Below, in pieces: positions 34,301 to 40,800 of a stretch of DNA of 64,000 nt. The DNA comes from Talpa occidentalis. Its lineage: Eukaryota > Chordata > Mammalia > Eulipotyphla > Talpidae. The position numbers and the translations under genes are program-made. The notes below the pieces were generated by a model. The model was not told where the DNA came from and made no database searches. It saw only the letters and a program-made list of their open reading frames with translations. Position 1 is the first letter of the stretch, and every line of letters starts with the position of its first letter. The stretch covers positions 97,913,591 to 97,977,590 of the forward strand of contig NW_023604295.1 in the NCBI RefSeq assembly GCF_014898055.3, in the 5' to 3' direction.

Positions 34301-34686
34301 TTCCTCCAGGTCCAAGCCTTGTGCCTGGGACTGATTTTGGCCATGACTGGGCACAGACTCAGCCCCCAGCTGAGGTCAGAGGTTCTTAAAACCTTTTGTT
34401 CCCTTGATGATGGAAGAGGAGAAGCCTCTGAGGGTCTATGGGTCAGCTCTGAGCCATACCTGCTTCCCAGCCAGCTCCCCACAGGGCACAGCAGAGTCTG
34501 ATTCCAAGATCCAGTTTAACCAGCTTTCCAAGGAATTGGTGGGGGGTTCAAACCACCTCCCTACCCCAGGATGCACTAAGTTCCAAGTGTGATCATGTCT
34601 TGGCCAATGAAAAGCATCTATTTTTGTTTCAGGAGATGAGAGCGCAGGGTGTGGTCTGCAAGCAAGTATTCAAGAAGGTTCACTGA
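10256..34686 (+). CDS. Retinol-binding protein 1 (cellular, CRBP1), four coding exons
   Basis: Spliced coding sequence joins 10256-10328, 10859-11037, 32536-32637 and 34633-34686: 408 bases, 135 residues, the usual CRBP1 length. The product is a cytosolic fatty-acid-binding-protein-family beta barrel that binds all-trans retinol and retinal. It delivers them to LRAT and to retinol dehydrogenases. The family signature lies at residues 7-24 (GYWKML...NENFEEYL), and the ligand-contacting Lys41, Trp107 and Gln109 (numbered from Met1) are present. All introns have GT..AG ends and the exon sizes (73, 179, 102, 54 coding bases) fit the family pattern. Residue 69 is Gln where I recall Lys in human and rat; Asn6 and Ser13 are as in rat. 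The start was chosen because MPVDF matches the mature family N-terminus and the ATG has G at -3. The paralogue RBP2 follows in the same direction. Expression is expected to respond to retinoic acid through the upstream DR2-like site. Confidence 0.97.
10329..10858 (+). other. RBP1 intron 1
   Basis: A short 530-base intron from GTAAGC to CCCTGCAG. Its first part is CpG-rich and its middle carries a telomere-like repeat (10477-10494) and a T/G-rich tract (about 10570-10630). No further element is recognised. Confidence 0.93.
10477..10494 (+). repeat. Telomere-like TTAGGG repeat in intron 1
   Basis: Three successive GGGTTA units without mismatch, about 150 bases after exon 1 at the edge of the CpG island. 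Short interstitial telomeric repeats of this kind can be left by double-strand-break repair, but three units may also arise by chance. Confidence 0.8.
10859..11037 (+). CDS. RBP1 coding exon 2
   Basis: 179 bases, codons 25 (last two bases) to 84, from [13 protein letters not shown] to DDRKCM. It contains the helix II and strands B-D region with the retinol-contacting Lys41. Acceptor CCCTGCAG, donor GTGAGG. The exon ends in phase 0. Translation into intron 2 stays open to about 11380. Confidence 0.96.
11290..11420 (-). repeat. MIR SINE fragment
   Basis: Reverse MIR: CCCATTTTACAGATGAGG, AAAGAGATGAAGTATCAAGC, AGTAGCACAGCCAGGAAGTGG and AGCTGGAATTCCAGG follow the MIR order closely. Confidence 0.8.
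12060..12215 (-). repeat. MIR SINE fragment
   Basis: Reverse MIR with a degraded 'ccccatgttatgcaa' segment, GGATTTGAACCAGAAGTC, and CCCACACTCCTGCTCTCTGCC at the tRNA-like end. Confidence 0.6.
12770..12960 (-). repeat. MIR fragment with a T-run insertion
   Basis: CAGTGCTTACTATGCGAG, then a run of T residues at about 12805-12820, then ACTCACTGAATCTTCACC, TTTTACAGATAAGTGAACAG and GTCAGGATCTGAATTCGG. This is a reverse MIR interrupted by a T-rich insertion. Confidence 0.65.
13225..13830 (-). mobile_element. Old L1 LINE 3' fragment, antisense
   Basis: The plus strand carries the reverse complement of L1 ORF2 end and 3' UTR: GAGTATTCCATTGTGTG, ACATCTTTATCTGCTCC, GGCTTTGTATTCTTTGG, ATAGACACCCAAAAGTGGG, TTGCTGGATTTTATGG, and TTACATTGCCACCAACAATA. 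Heavily mutated, non-coding. Confidence 0.8.
14560..15210 (+). repeat. Ancient interspersed repeat, family not assigned
   Basis: Two blocks share one theme found widely in mammals. At 14560-14700: GGAAGGGTCCCATGG ... TGGCTTGAAGGATAGACAGG. At 14880-15100: GAAGTTTCCCAGAGGAGGTGAC, ACATTCCAGGCAGAGGGAA, CATATGCATAAAGATCCAGAG. I know the pattern but not a safe family name. Confidence 0.4.
15645..15808 (+). mobile_element. MER5A-type hAT element
   Basis: AACATCAGGAGAACGTGTTAG, AACACAGATTCTCTAG, GGAATCAGAAATTCTGGG, and CAGCTGATTCTGATAC followed by TTTGAGAACCATGG match the MER5A order, including the right terminal repeat. Confidence 0.75.
16942..16989. repeat. (CATC)n microsatellite
   Basis: About twelve tandem CATC units with one CGTC variant. 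Likely length-polymorphic. Confidence 0.95.
17440..17600 (-). repeat. MIR SINE fragment
   Basis: A weak reverse MIR: GATCTTAGTACTATC, TGAATATCATTTACCC, AGTCAGAAAGGTAAAAAGAC and GTGGCAGAGAGGATTCTAAC retain the reverse MIR order. Confidence 0.4.
17735..17920 (+). repeat. MIR SINE fragment
   Basis: Forward MIR: AATCAGACATCTGGTTTTGAATG, then ATGACCTCAGTTTTCACATC, TGTAAAATGGGTGC, and CCTGCCTATCTCAGGAGG. The central core is clear. Confidence 0.75.
18285..18418 (-). mobile_element. MER5A-type hAT element
   Basis: Reverse MER5A: CAGTAGTTCTCAAACTTAAA, CCCACCCCCAGAGTTCAG, AAGAGTTTGTTTTTCTAACA, and TTCCCAGATGATGTTGATG with a degraded right end. Confidence 0.75.
18680..18860 (+). repeat. MIR SINE fragment
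   Basis: Forward MIR: AGCAATTAGGAGCCTGG, CCTGGGTTTGAATCCTGG, TAATCCCTTTGGGTTCATTTG, TAAATAGGGGCC. The tRNA-like box GGTTTGAATCC is well kept. Confidence 0.7.
18940..19320 (+). repeat. Ancient interspersed repeat, family not assigned
   Basis: GGTGGCTCATCCCTGC, AGAACAGCTTTGCCATATTC, and ACAAGGACTCCATATCTC belong to the same widespread but here unnamed pattern as 27790-28180. The 116-codon ORF at 18945-19295 lies in it and has no family feature. Confidence 0.35.
19430..20070 (-). mobile_element. Solo LTR of a class I endogenous retrovirus, antisense to RBP1
   Basis: On the minus strand the elements of an LTR appear in order: an ATTGG/CCAAT motif at about 19798-19802, a TATA-like CTATATTCC at about 19744-19750, an AATAAA poly(A) signal at about 19644-19650, then a pyrimidine-rich stretch (CTCTTTTCTCTTGCTTGCC) typical of the R-U5 junction. 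No gag, pol or env sequence flanks it, so it is a solo LTR. The termini and target duplication are not certain by eye, so the limits are approximate. It is an old copy with no coding capacity. Confidence 0.55.
20897..21177 (+). mobile_element. tRNA-derived SINE, subfamily A
   Basis: Full-length copy with head, B-box GGTTCGATCCC, subfamily-A body lacking the CTTCTGACTGT segment near its end, and a short AAAT tail with TCTT. A 16-base target-site duplication (AAAAGTCAAAGACTTC) lies at 20881-20896 and 21178-21193. Confidence 0.93.
21680..21835 (-). repeat. MIR SINE fragment
   Basis: Weak reverse MIR: GAGTGCCACTCTCACGTCACC, CAGATGGGGAGCC, TAACTCTAGTTCTGGG, TTAGATCCCTGACTCCCAAGCC. Confidence 0.4.
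22000..22160 (-). repeat. MIR SINE fragment, extended end
   Basis: TAATAATACTAATAATTAACG, TTACTTACTGTGTGCCAG, TTTCCATGGATTATTTCATT and TAATTACTGCAATATC follow the reverse of the MIR 3' region. L2-like sequence may continue to about 22460 but I cannot support it well. Confidence 0.6.
22555..22720 (+). repeat. MIR fragment with internal duplication
   Basis: Forward MIR (CTGGAATCCCATCTCTGCC, TGACCTTTAGCAAGTTACTTC, TGTGAAATGGGGATAAT). A 16-base unit GGGATAATTATAAATA is duplicated in tandem at 22673-22704. Confidence 0.75.
23030..23170 (-). repeat. MIR SINE fragment
   Basis: Reverse MIR: CATCCTCAGGACTCTG, CTCATTTTGCAAAGGAGGAG, GGAGTCACTCAGCTTGAAAG. Confidence 0.65.
24095..24450 (+). mobile_element. 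L2 LINE 3' end
   Basis: CCCTCTGCCTAGGATTCCTTCC, GTCAGCTCCAGCATTACTTCC, TCCAGGAAGTCTTCCCTGATG, and GTCTGTGAGCTCTTGAAAG retain the L2 3' order. Non-coding. Confidence 0.8.
24500..24690 (+). repeat. MIR SINE fragment
   Basis: AGTGACCAAGAGCATGGTGG, AGTCAAATCTCATCTTCCC, AAGCCTCAGTCTCCACATCC, ATAAAAGGGGAAGG follow forward MIR. Confidence 0.6.
24740..25010 (+). mobile_element. L2 LINE fragment
   Basis: AGAAAGCCTTCCCTCACCCC is the L2 'ggaagccttccctgacc' segment. The rest is too diverged to follow with confidence. Confidence 0.35.
25060..25340. promoter_or_regulatory. Candidate conserved non-coding element in intron 2
   Basis: About 280 bases of AT-rich but complex sequence with no repeat signature, many TAAT/ATTA homeodomain-type cores (for example CTCTTAATTACTTG, TTATTAATTTAGTTTTAATC) and no CpG decay pattern. 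I infer a possible conserved element from its texture only. Confidence 0.25.
25395..25560 (+). repeat. MIR SINE fragment
   Basis: Forward MIR: ACTGGGTTCAGGTAATGACTC, CCGTGTTACTTCATTCTG, CAGCACAGTGCTGACA. Confidence 0.5.
26351..26678 (+). mobile_element. tRNA-derived SINE, subfamily A (near-consensus)
   Basis: The best-preserved copy. Pol III A-box TGGCGCAGCGG lies at 26363-26373 and B-box GGTTCGATCCC at 26417-26427. The tail carries AATAAA, AAAT repeats interrupted by six GATA units and a TCTTA then an A run. A 13-base target-site duplication (AAAGTTATGCCAG) lies at 26338-26350 and 26679-26691. Confidence 0.95.
27790..28180 (+). repeat. Ancient interspersed repeat, family not assigned
   Basis: AGTTATTTAATGCTATATAGC, CAAAACTTAGTCATGTAAAAC, GGGCTTCTCCACGTGGCC, and GGTTCCAAGAGG follow the known 'ctgcataacaaatcacc ... 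ccacgtggcc' mammalian repeat, which I cannot name safely. Confidence 0.45.
28225..28335 (-). repeat. MIR SINE fragment
   Basis: Reverse MIR: GGGCACTGAGGCTCAGG, GAGGTTATTTTGCATAGCC, AAGGTCTGTTGACTCCAG. Confidence 0.55.
29050..29190 (+). repeat. MIR SINE fragment
   Basis: Forward MIR: TTAGCTGAGTGACACTGAG, AAATTTACTTAACCTCTCTG, GCAGATGAGAATAATC. Confidence 0.75.
29590..30540 (+). mobile_element. Old L1 LINE 3' fragments
   Basis: Pieces in order: ATAAATAATCTAAATGTCC, AATATGGCACAGCAATATAATG, GTGGATGAATCTCAAAATC, AATGATTCCATGTAAATGG (29590-30140), then GGTACAAAACCATAAATGATG and AATACACCAGAATGTTACAGG (30210-30540). An unrelated insert (CAGGCCTCTGCCCAATGCCG ...) interrupts at about 29765-29910. Non-coding. 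Confidence 0.6.
31165..31260 (-). repeat. MIR SINE fragment
   Basis: GGAACACTGGGGCCCAGAGG, GACTTGCCGAAAGTCCAATTA follow reverse MIR. Confidence 0.5.
31860..31960 (+). repeat. MIR SINE fragment
   Basis: TTGGCAAGTCCTTTAACCTG and TGTGAAAGGAAG are the MIR core; upstream text is degraded. Confidence 0.5.
32060..32152 (+). mobile_element. L2 LINE 3' tail
   Basis: CATCTTGAGGGCAAGGGTAG, GTCTGTCCCAAGACC and the GATGAATGAATGAATGAA tail are the L2 3' terminus. Confidence 0.65.
32290..32460. promoter_or_regulatory. Candidate conserved non-coding element before exon 3
   Basis: Sequence with CTCATAATTAGCC, TTGCACACTTTAATAAC and CCTATAATGAAATTGAC and no repeat signature sits just upstream of exon 3. It looks preserved compared with surrounding decayed repeats. 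Regulatory function is only an inference. Confidence 0.3.
32536..32637 (+). CDS. RBP1 coding exon 3
   Basis: 102 bases, residues 85-118, from [12 protein letters not shown] to EGDELHL, containing Trp107 and the retinol-selective Gln109. Acceptor GCTTGGCAG after an 18-T run (32509-32526); donor GTAGGT. Length and phase 0/0 are those of the family. Confidence 0.97.
32880..33060 (-). repeat. MIR SINE fragment
   Basis: Reverse MIR: GAATGCCAGGGCCGGTGCTG, TCTCTCAGCAACCCTGGGGG, TCCTATTTTGGAGATGAAG, ACATGGAGGTTCACACC. Confidence 0.65.
33380..33520 (+). repeat. MIR SINE fragment
   Basis: GACTCTAGTCCCAATTCAC, TCCCTTCCCTCAGCCTCAG, GGGTTCTGAAGATCAAGG follow forward MIR. Confidence 0.5.
33817..33961 (+). 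repeat. Tigger-like terminal fragment with hairpin
   Basis: CAGTTAACCCTTGAACAATG resembles the terminal repeat of a Tigger (Tc1/mariner) element. It is followed by a 22-base tandem duplication (33886-33907 and 33908-33929, unit beginning TCTGGGAGTTTGACC) and a perfect 13-base inverted repeat (TTTCTATCTGTGA at 33927-33939, complement at 33949-33961) with a 9-base loop. Confidence 0.55.
34140..34262 (-). repeat. hAT-type fragment
   Basis: CCTGGGACCTAGGCATTTTTC, AAAGTGCAGCTAAAGCTGAG, and AATCACACT at the end resemble the terminal half of a MER3/MER20-type hAT element. Confidence 0.35.
34633..34686 (+). CDS. RBP1 coding exon 4 (C-terminus)
   Basis: Encodes the last 17 residues, [17 protein letters not shown], and TGA at 34684-34686. 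It forms the last beta strand. The end KKVH is as I recall it in rat. The exon continues as 3' UTR. Confidence 0.97.
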   Translation, partial: EMRAQGVVCKQVFKKVH

Positions 34687-34890
34687 AACCCCCAGGTGAC
34701 AGGCAGGCCCTGGGCTCCCGGAATGAATGCATGGATGTGTGGGCCAGGACCCCCAGAGTACAGCATGGGACAGAAAGTCCAGCACCCTCCAACTTCCCCA
34801 CCCCCTTCTAGGCACCTGTGAGCAGTATGCCTCAGCTTTTTCTCTTTCTCTTCTTAAAAACCATTCCAATAAAAACAACCTCCACTTAAG
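34687..34890 (+). other. RBP1 3' untranslated region
   Basis: About 200 bases from the stop to the poly(A) site expected 15-20 bases after the AATAAA at 34868. The length is short, as in other mammals. No repeat is inserted. Confidence 0.75.
34868..34873 (+). terminator. RBP1 poly(A) signal
   Basis: Canonical AATAAA 182 bases after the stop codon, followed by GTGTTTTG-type U/G-rich text at about 34893-34901, which suits a downstream element. Confidence 0.8.
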
Positions 34891-35664
34891 ACCTGTGTTT
34901 TGCAGAAGTTTCAAAACCCCTTGGCTCCCTTTTTTACTGGAGCTTCCAGATTCATTTTTTCTCGATGCCACCCCTGGGAACAGGGAAAAAGTCAGCCACA
35001 CTCCTACAGATTTGGTCCTGAGGTTGTACCACTAGGTCTTTCCTCAGAGGCATAGGGTTGAATCCTGCATATGTGGACTGGCATCAATTGGCTGTGTATT
35101 AAGGACCAACCACATCACATGTCATTCAGGGTCAAAGTTTCTGGAGTGTCACAGACCACAAATGCAGGAGAGGATAACCTCTGCCCTGGGAACTTGCAGC
35201 CTAGTTAAAGGGACCCAACTAACAGAGATCTCTAACTCTGTAGTGCACAGCTAGGAGACACCCTATAATTTATTTGTGAATGAAAGAGAACTAGATAGAA
35301 TTTTAAGCCCAATGTTAGAATGAGATGAGCCTTATCAAAGGCAATTACCAACTGGATTTGATTTCAAAGAAGTCAGAAAGACATGCTTCACTACGCCAGC
35401 TCATCTATCAGCTGATATAACAGCCTGCCTTCTCACTGGTAAGAGATGAGGCATAACTTGCAAATCCTCCTAGAAGAGGGAGAACATCCTGTTCATACTA
35501 AACTGTAAGTGATTGCCCACTGTGCCTTTGCATTGAAGGAACACGGGGAAACCACAGAGTGAGGAAAGGAGGTGAGAGATCACAGATATGGGAAAGCCAC
35601 TGGAACAGGGAAGACTCACATCAAGACCCCAAATGAACATCAAGACTGCCTGGGCTGCATCCTG
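34891..35664. other. Intergenic, unassigned
   Basis: No gene or clear repeat. The 90-codon minus-strand ORF at 35470-35742 has no family feature and runs into a MIR. Confidence 0.35.
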
Positions 35665-35870
35665 CCTTTTGGAAAGAGCCCTAGTCTTACAAGTAGAGTT
35701 TGAGTCCCAACTCAACCACTTACAGGACAACACCGACCCCACCCTAACCTGACCTCATTTTTCCAATCATAGGCCACAATAATCCACTTCACCTCCCACA
35801 CAGGTAAGTTGTGAAGCTTGTAGTGTATATTAAGCTTGTTGAGTGCCAAATGCCAGTTAGTGGCTGGTCT
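35665..35870 (+). repeat. MIR SINE fragment
   Basis: AGAGCCCTAGTCTTACAAG, GTTTGAGTCCCAACTCAACC, TGACCTCATTTTTCCAATC, and GTTGTGAAGCTTGTAG follow forward MIR. Confidence 0.65.
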
Positions 35871-35985
35871 CCAGACCAATGACCCCAGCATATCTCACAG
35901 TGGGGCCCAAGCATACGTATTGTTATAAAACCCCCAGGTGATTCTGGTAAGCCACTGGAGTTGAGACTCACTCTCTAGAAACACT
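35871..35985 (+). mobile_element. MER5A-type hAT fragment
   Basis: GTGGGGCCCAAGCATACGTATTG-type text, then ACCCCCAGGTGATTCTGG and TGGAGTTGAGACTCACTC, is the right half of a MER5A-type element. Confidence 0.6.
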
Positions 35986-36034
35986 GGTTCTAGGAAATAT
36001 TTCCCAGAAGTTATTCAGCCCCACCCAGGGGAAT

Positions 36035-36175
36035 TTGGCAAGTTCTGGAGACAAACTTAATTTCACAATTTGGGAGGGAGGCACTACTGGCATCTCTTGA
36101 GCAGCGTCCAAGTATCTGCCAGATATCCTGCAATGCACAGGATAGTTCCCCACAGCAAAGGATTATCCAGCACTG
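36035..36175 (+). mobile_element. hAT-type DNA transposon fragment
   Basis: TTGGCAAGTTCTGGAGACAAA, GGAGGCACTACTGGCATCTC, ATCCTGCAATGCACAGGATAG, CAAAGGATTATCCAGC match the same family as 8775-9004. Confidence 0.75.
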
Positions 36176-36359
36176 TGTGTCAGCAGCGACAAGAGCAAGA
36201 AACCTGCCCTAGATAAGTATGAGAAATATTTGATATCTTTTATTATCCAGGTCATTTCCCCAGCTAAACCAAGGAAATAAAAGCCCAGACTTGCCAAAGA
36301 CTGCAGCAATCCCTTTGCTTTTGCCACTCTGGTCTCTGTTCTGGGAATAGAAAAATCCA

Positions 36360-36480
36360 AGGTGAAGATTCTTGTGATGACCATCCATTCATTCATTACA
36401 CAAATGCTTAAGAAGGCCTTATGTATGCCAGGCACTGAGCTAGTATCCTATCTGCTGGGCACCTAGGAGTTACCATCCCA
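36360..36480 (-). repeat. L2/MIR 3' fragment
   Basis: CATTCATTCATTACACAAATG, TTATGTATGCCAGGCACTGAG, GCTGGGCACCTAGG form the reverse of the L2/MIR 3' end. Confidence 0.6.
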
Positions 36481-37489
36481 TTTCAGGTATTGAAACTCCC
36501 ATCAGACTTCTTTCTCCATTACTCACCCAACATTTAGGTTCTCAGGGGGAAGTTCAAAGGTGTAGCATCATTGGTGTGAGTGCATGTCATATAGGAGGGA
36601 AGCCCCACTCTTGGGAGCCTTTGCCCTGTGGGGAGATTCAGGACCTATTTCAGTGGACAATGGGAGCCACAGAAAACTTTGAGCAGGGGAGTGGCATCAT
36701 CAGTCTCTCAGCAAAACTATTCTGGCAACAACTGTCTCTAGAAAGAAGAGGAAAGAGTGAGCAGGAGCTTTGCACAGAGTGGTCACATTGAATGCAAACT
36801 TCACTTCAAATGAGACATATTCCCCAAAACCCGTGAAGTGAGAGGCATGCTTCTTATGCATAATCTCCAGCCACAGAAGCAGCTGTAACTTCAGTGCTGC
36901 TTTCCATTTTCTCATCTTGTGCCAGGGGGATTAGCAAGCACCACCTCCAATCCTTGGCAGAGGGCCTGCTCCTAGATTGGCAGCAGCCTGTGTGATGGTG
37001 CTTGTTCCGTCTTCTCAGTGGTTCTTTAGCTCCTCTCACTTCCAGCCCAAAGCTATCTACGTGAGGCCCATTTTTGGAACATTACCACAAGCCTTGCCAC
37101 TTAACCAATATTCAAATGCCTTGTTGTAGGAGATAAGGAAGATTTACATTCTAATAGCAGCAGGCACTAGGACTGGGATCACTTACTGAATTTCCAAGCA
37201 GGGCACAAGCACTCTGATGCCCTAAGACTGACACAGGATAGGTGTGCATTTACCAGCCCTCCTGGTATCACCAGGCTGTGGAAGACATGTCATATACCTC
37301 ACAATTTCTTGGGCCTGTCAACTTGGAAAATTTTTCTCCACATTTTTGAACCGGAGGGTTACAATATTTCAAAAGATGCTCTATGTGATAATTTACTAAT
37401 ATGTTTACATCACACAACTTCAAATTGTCATTAGAAGTAACTGAGGCAGGAGGTGCTGAGGCAAAGGTGGGCTCTCACTGAGGAGAGGC
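36481..37489. other. Intergenic, unassigned
   Basis: No gene or clear repeat. Short ORFs on both strands at 36576-37039 have no family feature. Confidence 0.35.
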
Positions 37490-37995
37490 AGCAGGGTGAG
37501 GCCTCTGAGTGTTAAAGCTCTGGAGCCACATGGGCTGGATTCAAATCCCAACTCTGCTGTTTCTTCACTCGATGAGATTAAAGCAAGTTATACAATCTCT
37601 CTGTGCCTCCGTTTGCTCATCTATAAATTAGAACTCACAATTCCTCATAGAGTTTTTGTGAGGACTAATCTAATACATATAAATAACTTAGAATATATTG
37701 GGGCCTCCCTGGTGGTGCCAAGGGTTAAGACACAGTACTTCAATCCCTGGCTAGGGAGGTGACCCACATGGCACTGCAGACCTCTCTTGACTCCCCTCAG
37801 CAGTGTATTTCAGTCAATCCACCTGTTCTGTTCCCCACTTTGTCTCTGGTGAGTCCTCTCACCGCCCCCCCCCACACACCTCTGGCCTGTACCCCAGTTC
37901 TTATATGCATAAATAAATAAATCTTTTTAAAAAAGAATAGATATGAATTTTACTTGCTCAGAGCTTTGAACAGTGCTGGCTTAAAATACATGGTT
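37490..37995 (+). repeat. MIR SINE split by a younger SINE
   Basis: The left part (37490-37700) has AAAGCTCTGGAGCCACATGG, GGATTCAAATCCCAACTCTG, TCTCTCTGTGCCTCCG, and TTTTTGTGAGGACTAATC. The right part (37935-37995) has CAGAGCTTTGAACAGTGCTGG. Together they make a nearly complete MIR, interrupted at about 37700. Confidence 0.8.
37701..37934 (+). mobile_element. tRNA-derived SINE, subfamily B, internally shortened
   Basis: GGGCCTCCCTGGTGGTGCC, then a deletion of the middle of the tRNA-like head, then the subfamily-B body (GTATTTCAGTCAATCCACC; CTCTGGCCTGTACCCCAG), a C10 run and ATGCATAAATAAATAAATC. It sits inside a MIR. Target duplication is only weakly visible (AGAATA-type). Confidence 0.85.
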
Positions 37996-38224
37996 CTAAA
38001 AAAACAAAAACAGAGGTCTGAGAGGCACTCAGGGTGGGATAAACGTGACTTCATCACTGACACAGTATAGGTGACAGGATGCCAGGAGGAGCAAATCTGG
38101 GGGTATTTATCAGAAACTAGGAGGTGTGGCCCTGCTGGGGCAGGAAGCCCTCAGACCACCTCAGCTGCAGGGGGAGAAGCCAAAGCAAGGCCTCTCTCAC
38201 CTCCAGGGATTCAAACCCAGGTAC

Positions 38225-38268
38225 AGGTTGTTTCCCCCTTCCCCCCCCCCGCCCTCCCCCACACACTA
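38225..38268. repeat. C-rich low-complexity tract
   Basis: Long runs of C broken by TT and GCC. Low-complexity sequence prone to sequencing error. Confidence 0.8.
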
Positions 38269-38439
38269 CTGACTGGGAGCCTAGTGTTCCTGAGCTACAG
38301 ACATGGGCTCGCAGAAGGATCGACTTCAGACACTGAACCCCCAAGGCTCCCAAAATGTCATTCTCTGGGCAGCTTCCAGCAAATACCTTCCCACAAGAAA
38401 ATCCTGACAAGGTGAACCCCAAGGATCTCTCTGAAAGCC

Positions 38440-38560
38440 CTAATTTATAACCTCTGTCTCAATTAATTAGGACACCACTACTGTTCCTTTCAGGTGTAAA
38501 TTAAACAACTCAACTCTGCACTGCAATTAAATTCTGTTTAATTCTCCTAAATGTCTCTCA
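38440..38560. promoter_or_regulatory. Candidate conserved non-coding element
   Basis: CTAATTTATAACC, CTCAATTAATTAGGACACC, GGTGTAAATTAAACAACTC, GCAATTAAATTCTGTTTAATTC: dense homeodomain-type cores without repeat signature. Function is inferred from texture only. Confidence 0.25.
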
Positions 38561-39940
38561 TCCACACCAACACTGACAGGCGTAACCACCCCCACACGCC
38601 ACTCCGCCCCCACCTGCAGAGCTGGTTTCCCAGGGATAACTCCACCAATTCAGCACCAACCCCATATCCCACACTGGTAGGGGACCTAGCAACGCAAAGG
38701 TTGAGTCCTGTTAGTCACCCACATTGCAGGAGAGGGCTTTACTCTCAGGCCAGAGTTGGGACAAGAATAAGGTTGTTTCTCCTTTTGGGAAAAAAGAACT
38801 TGATTCACTCTGGGAAGGACAGTTAGCTATGAGGACATCTGCAATAGTCTGCCTCCTTACCAAATGCCACCAATCCTTCAGAGAAAAGTTTGGGGTCCTT
38901 CCCTCCCTCCTCCACAGCCCACAAATTTCCCCATTCTTTGAGCTCTAAGCCTCTTTAGGTCCTAACTATTTCTTCTTGAGATAGCTCCAATAAAGAAATA
39001 CCACCTCAGATTTATAAAAGTCGTGATTTATTTGGAATAGTTGTGTGTAACAAATTGAGTAATTTAGCACACAAAATGCAAAATAATATAATTATATTGT
39101 TTCAGTTCCAAGATAATTATAGGATTCATAAAATTTATTCATTCATGGTGGACCCAAGGCAGTCTGGTGATGGTGCACATGTTGAAAGGTAGAGAATGAA
39201 CTTCATTCTGTCCCATTCTTGTCTCTCTGTGGCCTTACCATGTAAGTTCATTTGATGAAAATCAAAGTTGAAAATCCCTCCATGAATGTGCCGTCTTTTG
39301 CCTACTTGGCAAAACGCCAATTAGGTCTTTTGTCCCCAGATCACAGGCCCCATTGGGAAGCCTTGTTTGGACACCTAACAGTTACTTCTCAATCTTGCCC
39401 TTGTCTGGGACTCCACCAATGGTCACACATCACATTGTGGCCGTCCATTTTCTGTGAACAACTATCTCGGGTTTGGGAAATGTCCTTCCTTAGAAATTCC
39501 AAGGGAATTTCTTTCTTTAGGACTTGCATCTCTCCATAGTATTAACAGAAGAAAGGACTAGTTTTCCCAAGTAACTTGCAGCCAGGTTCCAGGTCTAAGA
39601 CCAAGGTTTCCTCAATTTAAATGAACCCAAGTGAAGAGACTGGGCAAGAGAACCATGTGAGAAAGACAGATAATACAGATTCGATGTCTTAGAAATGGCG
39701 GGGGGTTGGCATCAGTGCTAGAGATTCTGGTATCATGGGCACTGTCTATACTGGCAGAGAACACAAAATAGAGAAGCAACAAGAACTTAGGTGCTTTCCA
39801 CATAACACCACTTAAAAAACAGTCTTGCCAAGAATTCAACTTTGGACTTGGGTCAAGTGTCTGAATCTAACTACATATTTACAGGAAATGCAAGGACAGT
39901 GAGACAGATTAAAGGACTTTTGAGGGATGCAACCAGCAAA
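38561..39940. other. Intergenic, unassigned
   Basis: About 1.4 kb with no gene or safely named repeat. An AT-rich part lies at 39000-39140. ORFs of up to about 95 codons look random. Confidence 0.35.
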
Positions 39941-39949
39941 ATGTAAATA

Positions 39950-40800
39950 AAGAACTGCAGGACACACAACCTGATTTCTTCAATAAATAAATTGTACAAT
40001 AAAGAGCCGTAAAGGGAGGGCACCTACAGTCTGAAAGAGACTTAGAAACATCAATTAATCATTCTATGTGGGGCTTCCCCGGTGGTGCGGTGGGTTGAGT
40101 GCATCGCTGTGAAGCTGTCTGCAACCTCTTGCAGTGCCAGTTCGATTCCTTGCCAGCCAGGGAGATTCCCATATGGCACGGCAGGCCTCTCCTGTCTCGC
40201 CCGCTGCTCCCCTCAGCAGTGTATTTCAGTCAATCTGCTTGTTCTGTTCCCCACTCTGTTTCTGGTGAATCCTCTCAACCTCCTGCGCCTCTGGCCTATA
40301 CCCCAGCTCTTGTATAAATAAAGAAATCTTTTTTAAAAAAAATTTATTCTTTAAGGGAAAAAAAAATCCTATGTGACCTTTATTTAAACTCTAATTTAAA
40401 AAAAGTCTATTTGAACAAAGTGGACTTAAAACAAACAAAAAATTATAGGAGATAATTGTGAAAATCTGTACACTGACAATATCTAATGACATTACGAGAT
40501 ATACTATAACATTCAATGAATAATAATGGCATCATGGTTATATATTTTAAGAGTTCTTATCTTTTAGAGATACACACTGAAATATTTATGATCAAAGGCA
40601 TAATGTTTGGGATTTGTTTCAGGATAATGGGGAGAGGAAAGTGGCTGGAATGGAAACAAATTAAGACGACCACGAGTTGATAAATATTGAAGCTGGGTGA
40701 TGGGTATATGGAATTCATTCATTTATCCTGTCTAGGGCTTGTGCGGATGTTTGAAATAATCCCATTTTTTTTAAAAACTAGTTAAAAATAAATCAAATTT
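39950..40800 (+). mobile_element. Old L1 LINE 3' end, split by a SINE
   Basis: Left part: AATAAAGAGCCGTAAAGGG, CAGTCTGAAAGAGACTTAG. Right part (from about 40376): TTTTAGAGATACACACTG, AAATATTTATGATC, AAGCTGGGTGATGGGTATATG, TTTGAAATAATCCC. It is the same 3' module as 5720-6105. Confidence 0.65.
40071..40366 (+). mobile_element. tRNA-derived SINE, subfamily B
   Basis: GGGCTTCCCCGGTGGTGCGG head, B-box GTTCGATTCC, GTATTTCAGTCAATCTGC body, and AAATAAAGAAATCTTTTTT tail. An ATTCTATGTG / ATCCTATGTG flank is the likely target duplication. Inserted into the old L1 end. Confidence 0.88.

Larger units (their letters stand above)
32638..34632 (+). other. RBP1 intron 3
   Basis: A 1,995-base intron from GTAGGT to TTTGTTTCAG. 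It holds MIR pieces, a Tigger-like end and a hAT fragment, listed separately. Nothing else is recognised. Confidence 0.93.
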
